From the NCBI GenBank assembly GCA_964410625.1, contig CAYPHY010000004.1, positions 62,001-126,000 of the forward strand: DNA of 64,000 nt, written 5' to 3'. This document shows, one piece after another, positions 43,569 through 50,800 of this stretch; the stretch's first letter is position 1; each line of letters opens with the position of its first letter. The notes below the pieces were generated by a model. It made no database searches, had not been told where the DNA came from, and saw only the letters and a program-made list of their open reading frames with translations. The stretch is from CAYPHY01 sp964410625. Lineage in GTDB: Bacteria > Chloroflexota > Anaerolineae > Promineifilales > Promineifilaceae. A program made the position numbers and the translations under genes.

Positions 43569-43892
43569 TCAAGAAATCATCCCCTGCATCACCGCCATAA
43601 AATTCTGCCACTCGGCCGTTTGCTCGCGCAGCACCTTGCTCCCCTTCTCCGTCAACGAGTAATATTTACGCCGCCGTGCCTCTCCCGCCGCCTGCCAACG
43701 GCTGCTGACCAGCCCATCCTTCTCCATCCGGTGCAAGGTGGGATAGAGCAAACCCTCTTTCATTTCAAAATACCCCTTGCTGCGTTGCTCCAACTCCTGG
43801 CTGATCTGGTAGCCATACATCGGTTCATCGGCCAACAGGCTAAGGATCAATAGTTCGGTGCTGCCTTTTCTGATTTGATCGCGCAGTGACAT
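43569..43892 (-). CDS. PadR-family transcriptional regulator
   Basis: A 107-residue winged-helix regulator: RKGSTELLILSLLADEPMYGYQISQELEQRSKGYFEMKEGLLYPTLHRMEKDGLVSSRW, then RRRKYYSLTEKG. The start at 43892 (MSLRDQ) is well placed; a longer frame adds six residues. It heads a PadR-HAAS unit and likely represses it until an envelope signal is sensed. A dyad upstream fits an autoregulatory operator. Confidence 0.93.
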   Translation of the reverse strand: MSLRDQIRKGSTELLILSLLADEPMYGYQISQELEQRSKGYFEMKEGLLYPTLHRMEKDGLVSSRWQAAGEARRRKYYSLTEKGSKVLREQTAEWQNFMAVMQGMIS

Positions 43893-43915
43893 CGGTTTGC
43901 CTCGATACATAATTT

Positions 43916-43937
43916 ACTAATGCATAAGCAATTTAGT
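43916..43937. promoter_or_regulatory. candidate PadR operator
   Basis: ACTAA (43916-43920) and TTAGT (43933-43937) form a dyad with a 12-base spacer just upstream of padR. Confidence 0.4.
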
Positions 43938-44001
43938 GCAAACGGCCGCATTTGTCAAGGAGTAAAATAACAGCCGTAGGGATAACGTAGGTAGCGTAGG
44001 C

Positions 44002-44041
44002 AAAAAAAAGCCGGACGAGAGATAAATCTCTTCATCCGGCT
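44002..44041 (-). terminator. rho-independent terminator
   Basis: On the minus strand AGCCGGA-(TGAA)-GAGA-TTTA-TCTC-TCG-TCCGGCT is followed by eight T residues. It lies 137 bases downstream of the first single-domain FDGSDVGL gene. Confidence 0.9.
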
Positions 44042-44095
44042 ATAGTAGATTAGGCTTTTATCCTCTAAGTAAGCTTCGGAAAGTTTCTTGAGAAC

Positions 44096-44156
44096 AGAAA
44101 CCGGGTTTCTTAGCTTTTACTAGACAATCCTATTGCTCGATAGAAACCCGGTTTCT
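44096..44156. repeat. paired family A palindromes
   Basis: AGAAACCGGGTTTCT (44096-44110) and AGAAACCCGGTTTCT (44142-44156) lie 31 bases apart, between the terminator and the gene end. Confidence 0.85.
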
Positions 44157-44178
44157 AAACATACTTTCCGTCAATCAC

Positions 44179-45102
44179 TTAGCAGATAGGAATGGGAAGA
44201 GGAAGAGAACACCAATCACTGACATAAAACACATGCAGACCGTCTACGAACTCAGTGAGATCCTCATCCGCCGCACTAAAATCCGGGCCAAAGAATTGTT
44301 CACCATCATACAGATATACGTCTGAATGACCCCCCAATGCCTCATCCAATGCAAAGGCGCCTGGTGTGGTGAAGATTACCTCATAAGGGCTGGGGCTAAT
44401 TAGCGAAAGGCTGTCCAGATAATTCTTAGACATCTCCTTCTCTCGGCCGTCGAAAAATTTAGACCACAAACCGGCCGTGTCCTCGCCCAGGTTAGTCGCA
44501 CAGAATAGGAGTACGTCAGACCCATCGCCAGTCAGTTTACCTGCCCCACCGGTAAACTTCGCCGGGATGCTATATTGGCCTAAGGTACTGATACCCAGGA
44601 CGGCCATGCAGTCATCCATTGGGAATGGAAAGACCTCCAAGCCATCAATCTTTTCACCAACCGTGCTGAGGCCAACATCCGAACCATCAAAAAACAGTTC
44701 ATAGCTATAGCTGGCACTGGGGCTGATGATCTCGGTGAATTTAATCACGTCCTGACCCATTACGGCCCCCACACCATCCACCTTGACCTTATTCTGATAA
44801 AAGCTGATGTAGATTTCGCGCGTATCAGTGATTGGTTGCCAAACAGAGAAGGCCTCAATATCATGCTTGCCTGGTTGCAATCCATATTCGCTGCCATCAA
44901 AGTACAGTTCCCAGACCGTGCCAAAAAAGCTCAATATATCTTCAGCCCCGAACTCCACACCGTCAACGGTTCCGGGCGTATCGGTCGAGGCAAACAATGC
45001 GGTAGGGGTCGCACAAGCTGCGATGATAGGGCTGGCAAGCAGGAACATTGCGGCAATGACTGCCAGCGGAAGTAAAGGGCGATAACGTCTTCTGTAAAAC
45101 AT
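44179..45102 (-). CDS. secreted FDGSDVGL-repeat protein 1
   Basis: A 307-residue exported protein of an unrecognised family. The N-terminus RRRYRPLLPLAVIAAMFLLASPIIAAC is a signal sequence ending in a lipobox-like IAAC. The rest consists of four modules of about 60-65 residues, each starting with a strand-like segment and ending in a motif of the form (F/Y)-F/L-D-G-S-x-x-x-L followed by I-D/E-x-h: YFDGSEYGLQPGKHDIEAF, FFDGSDVGLSTVGEKIDGL, FFDGREKEMSKNYLDSL and DEDLTEFVDGLHVFY. It carries its own GGAG Shine-Dalgarno and is the last of four paralogues on this strand. No active-site motif is apparent. A four-bladed propeller of hemopexin size is one possible fold (inference). Confidence 0.8.
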   Translation of the reverse strand: MFYRRRYRPLLPLAVIAAMFLLASPIIAACATPTALFASTDTPGTVDGVEFGAEDILSFFGTVWELYFDGSEYGLQPGKHDIEAFSVWQPITDTREIYISFYQNKVKVDGVGAVMGQDVIKFTEIISPSASYSYELFFDGSDVGLSTVGEKIDGLEVFPFPMDDCMAVLGISTLGQYSIPAKFTGGAGKLTGDGSDVLLFCATNLGEDTAGLWSKFFDGREKEMSKNYLDSLSLISPSPYEVIFTTPGAFALDEALGGHSDVYLYDGEQFFGPDFSAADEDLTEFVDGLHVFYVSDWCSLPLPIPIC

Positions 45103-45117
45103 CTTTGCTCCAACTGT

Positions 45118-45160
45118 AGAAACCAGATTCAGGCAACTTCGTTGCCTGAACCCAGTTTCC
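45118..45160. repeat. family A hairpin variant
   Basis: AGAAACCAGATTCAGGCAAC, then TTC, then GTTGCCTGAACCCAGTTTCC: degenerate ends around an AGGCAAC/GTTGCCT stem. It is the long form also seen at 16341 and 59711. Confidence 0.75.
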
Positions 45161-45167
45161 GATCATT

Positions 45168-45184
45168 TACGGCCGACGGCCGTA
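45168..45184. repeat. TACGGCCGACGGCCGTA palindrome
   Basis: A 17-base palindrome 16 bases past the stop of FDGSDVGL protein 2; a sister copy with T in the centre (TACGGCCGTCGGCCGTA) lies 13 bases past the stop of protein 3 at 46615-46631. Confidence 0.85.
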
Positions 45185-45200
45185 TATGCTAACTAACCGA

Positions 45201-46166
45201 TTAACCAGCTCCATCTATTTCTTCTAGACACTCTTCATCACAGAAAGCACCGAAGTGTAATCCATCAACATAGGCATCCAGCCCTATTTTTTGAAAGTCA
45301 ATTTCTGGGCCAACAAATCCGTCGTTATAGCCATATACCGCTGAATGACCGCCAAAGGCATCATCTACAGCAAAGGGACCGGGCGTTGTAAAAGTAAAGA
45401 ACACCTCAGCATAGCCAGCCAGGCTATCAATGTAATTCTTAGGCATGCCCGCTTCCTGCCCGTTGAAAATGCCCACCCAGAAGCCGGCCGTATCCTCGCC
45501 CAAATTGGTAGCACAAAATGCCAACACATCCGAGCCATCGCCGGTTAACTTGCCTGCTCCATCGGTGAACTTGGCTGGAATAGCATAGGCTCCCAAAGTG
45601 CTGATGAACAGGACTGCCTGGCACGGCAAAACAGGACCTGACCCTATTTCTTCGGTTATGAAATCCAAAGTTTCCTCATCCCAGATATCCAACCCATCAA
45701 TCTTCTCGCCGACGGTGCTAAGGCCAACATCGGAACCATCAAAATAGCGAGAATAGGTATAGCTTTGGCTGGGGCTGATCGTTTCGGTAAACTTAACGAC
45801 ATCCTGACCCATCACTTGGCCCAGTCCATTTACCTTCACCTTATTTTGGTAAAAACTAAGATAGATGGTGCGACTGTCGCTATCTAGTGTATCGGTAAAT
45901 ATATATGGTATCGAGAAGGCTTCAATATCGTGCTTGCCTGTTTGCAAATCGTACTCACTGCCATCAAAGAACATAAACCAATCTTCAACTTCATAAATGC
46001 CGATAATGTCCTCCGGATTGAAATCCACACCGTCTACCGATCCAGACGTATCAGTTGAGACGAGGACGGCTAGAAGGTCAGCGCAAGCGGTTGCCATGGG
46101 AACTATCAGAAAGAGGCTGATAATGGTCATTACAACCAGTGGCCGGGAACGTTTGTTTTGAAACAT
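45201..46166 (-). CDS. secreted FDGSDVGL-repeat protein 2
   Basis: A 321-residue exported paralogue. I start at 46166 (MFQNKRSRPLVVMTIISLFL, GGAGG 5 bases upstream), giving a signal ending in the lipobox-like ATAC; 11 extra upstream codons are unsupported. Four modules follow: SGSVDGVDFNPEDIIGI with MFFDGSEYDL; GQDVVKFTETISPSQSYTYS with RYFDGSDVGLSTVGEKIDGL; GAGKLTGDGSDVLAFCATNL with NGQEAGMPKNYIDSL; and a last module ending DAYVDGLHFGAFC. It is closely similar to protein 3 (same signal, same motif order) and less so to protein 1. A 17-base palindrome follows the stop. Confidence 0.82.
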   Translation of the reverse strand: MFQNKRSRPLVVMTIISLFLIVPMATACADLLAVLVSTDTSGSVDGVDFNPEDIIGIYEVEDWFMFFDGSEYDLQTGKHDIEAFSIPYIFTDTLDSDSRTIYLSFYQNKVKVNGLGQVMGQDVVKFTETISPSQSYTYSRYFDGSDVGLSTVGEKIDGLDIWDEETLDFITEEIGSGPVLPCQAVLFISTLGAYAIPAKFTDGAGKLTGDGSDVLAFCATNLGEDTAGFWVGIFNGQEAGMPKNYIDSLAGYAEVFFTFTTPGPFAVDDAFGGHSAVYGYNDGFVGPEIDFQKIGLDAYVDGLHFGAFCDEECLEEIDGAG

Positions 46167-46379
46167 GTTTTCCTCCATAAGGGTTTGCAGGGTTGCCAAT
46201 TGTTAGTTGTTATTAATTGCCACCCATAGATATATGCTCATAGTCATATGACCATAGGTATATGAACGACAATAAACGAGCGCCAATGCACTTCACGATG
46301 CTGTGTTGCTGGAAACGGTGATATGGGAAAATGCTTGGGATGAGATTGCTGGTTAAGACGACGCAGCCCCAACCCAGAA

Positions 46380-46470
46380 GTGAACATAGGTTGTCCTCCC
46401 ATAGAAAAACACAAACCCCAAGAAAAGGTAAAAAATTCTGAAAGAAGTAAGTGCTTCTCCAATATCATGG
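46380..46470 (-). promoter_or_regulatory. shared leader element of FDGSDVGL gene 2
   Basis: On the plus strand this reads CACAAACCCCAAGAAAAGGT and onward to AAGTAAGTGCTTCTCCA. The leader of gene 3 (47652-47703) contains the same blocks (AACTCCAAAAAAGAAGGTAA, GGAAGTATGTGCTCTCCA). It lies about 210-300 bases before the start. The remainder of 46167-46566 shows no gene, only a GTCATATGAC palindrome at 46243-46252. Confidence 0.45.
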
Positions 46471-46566
46471 TCTTAAAAACCTATGTGTGTAACACAAGTA
46501 ATAGACCGAAACTCATCGTCCTGCTTATCGATAAATCCTCAGAGGTAGGATTATATCACCGATAAG

Positions 46567-46600
46567 CAAAAAACCGACTGTGTAATTGTACACAGCCGGT
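46567..46600 (-). terminator. rho-independent terminator of FDGSDVGL gene 3
   Basis: On the minus strand ACCGGCTGTGTAC-AA-TTACACAGTCGGT is followed by six T residues. It closely resembles the terminator at 47810-47844. Confidence 0.92.
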
Positions 46601-46614
46601 CTTACAGAAATAAT

Positions 46615-46631
46615 TACGGCCGTCGGCCGTA
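46615..46631. repeat. TACGGCCGTCGGCCGTA palindrome
   Basis: Sister of 45168-45184, located between the stop of FDGSDVGL protein 3 and its terminator. Confidence 0.85.
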
Positions 46632-46644
46632 CTCGCCAACAGTT

Positions 46645-47592
46645 CTAATCATCTATCTCATCAATACAATCTTCGTCACAGAAGTGAGCGACATGTAATG
46701 CGTCAACAAATGCATCCAACCCATGCTCCGATGCGCTAAACTCTGGGCCACTGAACTCATCACTATCAAATACATAGACCTCTGAATGACCGCCAGCCGC
46801 ATTCTCCAAAACGAAGTCACCGGGAGTCGTAAAGAAGAAAAAGGAATCAAGGAATGAGCCAGCAAGACTGTCAATGTAATTCTTGGGCATACCGGCAGCT
46901 TTGCCCTTGAAGGCAGTAAACCAAAAACCGGCCGTGTCCTCGCCCAGGTTGGTGGCACAGAATAACAATACATCTGAACCGTCGCCAGTCAGCCTGCCAG
47001 CGCCATCCGTAAACTTCGCGGGAATGCTATAAGCCCCCAACGTGCTGATTGAAAGGATGGCTGGACATTGGTCATCGGAAATGAATTCAGCAAATTCACC
47101 GTCCAAAACGTCCAATGCATCAATCTTCTCGCCAACGGTGCTGAGGCCCACATCCGACCCATCAAAGTAACGTGAATAGCTATAGCTTGAACTAGGGCTA
47201 AGCGTTTCGGTAAACTTGATGATGTCTTGGCCCATCACCTGCCCCAGGCCATTAACCTTTACCTTGTTTTGATGGAAGCTGATGAAAATGGTGCGACTGT
47301 CGCTATCGAGGGTTTCACTGTATACAGTTGGAAGCGAGAAGGCTTCAATATCGTGCTTGCCGGTCTGCAATTCGTGTTGACTGCCATCAAAAAACAAAGA
47401 CCACTCTTCGCCCTCAACATCATAAGCCAGGATGTCCTCTGGGCCAAATTCAATGCCATCCACTATCCCGGCCGTATCGGTTGAGACAAGAGCATTCAGG
47501 ATTTCGGAGCAAGCCGTGGCAAAAGGGACAACCAAAAAGAGACTGATGATCGTCAGCAAGAGCAATGGGCGAGAACGTTTCATTTGAGTCAT
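46645..47592 (-). CDS. secreted FDGSDVGL-repeat protein 3
   Basis: A 315-residue paralogue of protein 2. The start at 47592 (MTQMKRSRPLLLLTIISLFL) follows GGAGG; the open frame extends 47 codons upstream into the shared leader, which looks non-coding. The signal ends FATAC. Modules show LFFDGSQHELQTGKHDIEAF, RYFDGSDVGLSTVGEKIDAL, GKAAGMPKNYIDSLAG and HGLDAFVDALHVAHFCDEDC. The C-terminal FCDE(D/E)C pair of Cys is shared with protein 2. It is monocistronic: its own leader and terminator flank it. The function is unknown; surface exposure is likely. Confidence 0.82.
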   Translation of the reverse strand: MTQMKRSRPLLLLTIISLFLVVPFATACSEILNALVSTDTAGIVDGIEFGPEDILAYDVEGEEWSLFFDGSQHELQTGKHDIEAFSLPTVYSETLDSDSRTIFISFHQNKVKVNGLGQVMGQDIIKFTETLSPSSSYSYSRYFDGSDVGLSTVGEKIDALDVLDGEFAEFISDDQCPAILSISTLGAYSIPAKFTDGAGRLTGDGSDVLLFCATNLGEDTAGFWFTAFKGKAAGMPKNYIDSLAGSFLDSFFFFTTPGDFVLENAAGGHSEVYVFDSDEFSGPEFSASEHGLDAFVDALHVAHFCDEDCIDEIDD

Positions 47593-47639
47593 ATTTTCCT
47601 CCGTATGTGTATGTAGGTACTGGTCATAGTATGTTCGCC

Positions 47640-47720
47640 TGCCACAAAAACATGAACTCCAAAAAAGAAGGTAAAAATCCCAACGGAAGTATGTGCTCTC
47701 CACTGACTTAGGGCATAAAC
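47640..47720 (-). promoter_or_regulatory. shared leader element of FDGSDVGL gene 3
   Basis: See the gene 2 leader. The block ACGGAAGTATGTGCTCTCC also recalls ACGGAAGTATAGTC upstream of the large gene (53890-53904), so a common regulator is possible. Confidence 0.45.
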
Positions 47721-47809
47721 CTCTATGCAGCAAAGCCTAATTGACAAGGTAGGTAAGTGGTTTTCTTCCTATTCGCGGACCCGATGAAACAAGTAATTGC
47801 ACCAGCCAC

Positions 47810-47844
47810 AAAAAAAACCGGCTATGTAATCATACATAGCCGGT
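47810..47844 (-). terminator. rho-independent terminator of the large FDGSDVGL gene
   Basis: On the minus strand ACCGGCTATGTATG-ATTACATAGCCGGT is followed by seven or more T residues. It lies 40 bases after the stop of the 1966-residue gene. Confidence 0.93.
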
Positions 47845-47883
47845 CTTGATAGGCTCGTTGGCAAGTGTAAGTCATCAACTACA

Positions 47884-50800
47884 TTAACGACGTCGGTAAA
47901 AGTGCTGGCTTTGTGATAAGTGATCGGCCGACTGCCCCATAAACTCATCCACAGGCCCAGCAAATGCCAGCCCATCAATAGCGGCCGAAAGCCCCTTAGC
48001 CGAGCCATCAAACCAGAGCGAGAAATTACATTGGGTCAATTCGCCGAGGCTAATCGGTTCGCAAAGTAAAATATCTGAACCATCTCCGCTGGCTCCGGAG
48101 ACCTGGAAGGTACCACGTGTTGTTAGATAAACGGCATTGCCGCCAGGGTGTGCCCAGACGCCATCAATGTCCTCACCGCCTACTGTCATCGCCACATCAG
48201 AACCATCAAACCACATTTCCCAGGTGCCATTGGAGAAATCCCCTGGCTGGCTCGTTGTCAGCATGATGATGTCCTGCGCGTCACCGGAGAGGGTTGGCCC
48301 AGTGGTGCTAACCTTGAATCCACCATGGGTGCTGACCAGCAAGCGGCCGTCTGGGGCAAACCCCAGCGCATCAATCGCCTCGGCGTTGGTTCCCAAAAAG
48401 AGATCGGGGCCACGCAGCAGCACTTCATAGCGGCCGCTGGTCTCCTCGCCCAACGAATCGGGGATGAAGCGCACCACGTCATAAAACTTCACCGCCCCCA
48501 CATCAGGGAGCGTTCTGTTTTCCGTGAAGCTGAGCAAGATCGAGCCATCTTGCAACAGCGCGAAATCGCCCACATTAGCCCCTGCCAATCCGACATCCGA
48601 GCCATCAAAAACCTTCGTCCAATTTGTCCCGTCGTAGGCCACAATATCTTCCGGCCCGAAGCTAACCCCACCGACACTACCAGAAGCGGCCAGCGTGAGA
48701 TAAAGCACATCGCCGGGTGGCGCAGGCAAAATAACGGCCGTTGATGCAGGTGTTGGTGTTGATGTTGGTTCAGGAACGGCCGTGGCCATCGCCAGTGATG
48801 TGGCGGTCGCCGTTGGAGAGTTGACGGCCGTTGCCGTCGCTGTGGGCGTTCCCGGCTCCACGGTGGCCGTATGGCTCGGTGTCGCAGTTGCGGTTGGCGA
48901 GGCAGCCGGCACATTGGTATTGGTCGCTGTCGGGGTCGCCGTGTTGGCAACTACTGTTGCTGTATTTGTCGGTGAGGGGCTGGGTTGAGGCATGGGTGAC
49001 TGATCGTCAGGCAAACTGGCGCGTACAAAGCCATCAATCACGGCCGACACGCCATTGTCCGAACCATCAAACCACATCGAGAAGGTGCAGGTGGTTGGAT
49101 CACCGAGTGCATTTGTCTCGCACCGTATGATGTCCGAACCCGTGGCCGTCACGCCTGGCACTTGCACGCTACCCCGCGTGGTCAGATACACATCATTCGT
49201 AGCCGGATCAATCCAGGCCCCGTCAATGTCCTCCGCGCCCAACGTCATTGCCACATCCGAGCCATCAAAGATGATGTCCCACGTACCGCTGGAGTAGTCG
49301 TTCGGCTGTCCTGTAGTCAGCACGAGCAGGTCTTGTGGTTTGCCGTTCAGTGCGGCCGTTGCCGAGCGGACCTTATATCCACCATTGGTGCTGATCACCA
49401 AACGGCCGTCTGGCGCAAACCCCACCGCATCAATCGCTTCCGCTTTCGTACCCAGGAAGGCGTTTGGTCCATCCAAGAAGCGTTCAAAATGACCGCTCGT
49501 GTCCGTCCCCGTCGTTTGCGGTACAAAACGAACAATATCGTTATAAGTCACCTTCCCAATACCAGGTAGTGTTACCGAGGCATTCGTAAAGGTCAACAGG
49601 ATTGACCCATCACTCAACAGGGCAAAGTCGCCTATGTTGGTATTGTTCAAGCCTACATCCGAACCATCAAAGTACATTGACCAGGCAGTGCCATTCTTCA
49701 GAAGGATGTCCTCTTTATTAAACGACACGCCACCAATATTACCCGCACCGGTGAAGGTTAAATAGAGTCCATCCCCTGGCGCGGCGGGCAGTACAGGCGC
49801 GGGGGTGGAAGTCGCCGTTGCGGTCGGCGAAGGCGTCCTGGAGGGCGTTGGCGTATGGGTCGCCGTCGCCGTTGCCGTGTTGGTTGGTGTTAGCGTGTTG
49901 GTCGCCGTCGCGGATGGGGTGAAGGTCGCCGTCGGTTCATGAGTATTTGTTGGTGTCGGGGTATCTGTTGGCGGCAATGGCGTCGTTGTATGGGTCGGCG
50001 TCAATGTATTCGTTGGTGTCGAGCTAGGCGTAAAAGTTGCCGTCGGCGAGCTAGTACTCGTTGGCGTGCTGGTGTTCACTGGCGTGCCGGTACTTGTCGC
50101 AGTCCCGGTGGCTGTCGGAGGTGCTGAAGTGGCGGTATTGGTTGGCGTAGCGGATGGGGTGAAGGTCGCCGTTGGCGATGGATCGGGGACTGGCGGGCCA
50201 CTGGCATAACCAGCTCGTGCAAAGCCATCAATCACGGCCGACACCCCATTGGCCGAACCATCAAACCACATGGAGAAATTGCAATGAGTTGGATCACTGA
50301 GGGCGGACGTCTCGCAGACAACAATATCAGACCCCGTTGCGGTTAGACCACTCACCTGGAGGCTACCCCGTGTGGTCAGATATACATCGTTTGTGCTGGG
50401 GTCAACCCAAACACCGTCAATGTCCTCCGCTCCCACCGTCATCGCCACATCCGAGCCGTCAAAGACAATGTCCCATGTCCCGCTGGAATAATCATTTGGA
50501 TGGCCGGTCGTCAGAATGATCAGGTCTTGCGGCTTGCCCTCCAATATATCAATTGCCGAGCGCACCTTGAAGCCGCCATTGGTGCTGAGTAGCAGACGGC
50601 CGTCGGGCGCAAAGCCAATGGCGTCAATCGCTTCGGCCTTCGTTCCCAGGAAGGCGTTTGGCCCAAGGAAGAACACCTCAAAATGACCACTGGTGTCCGC
50701 TCCCAACGTTAGCGGCACAAAGCGAACAATATCGTTATAAGTCACCTTCCCGATTCCTGGTAGTGTTACCGAGGCGTTCGTAAAGGTCAACAGGATTGAC

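Noticed and set aside
44096..44156. IS element terminal inverted repeats
   Set aside because: The paired palindromes enclose only 31 bases with no transposase; they fit a small dispersed repeat better.
47593..47733. N-terminal extension of FDGSDVGL protein 3
   Set aside because: A strong ribosome site and signal peptide begin at 47592; the extra 47 codons overlap the leader element shared with gene 2.
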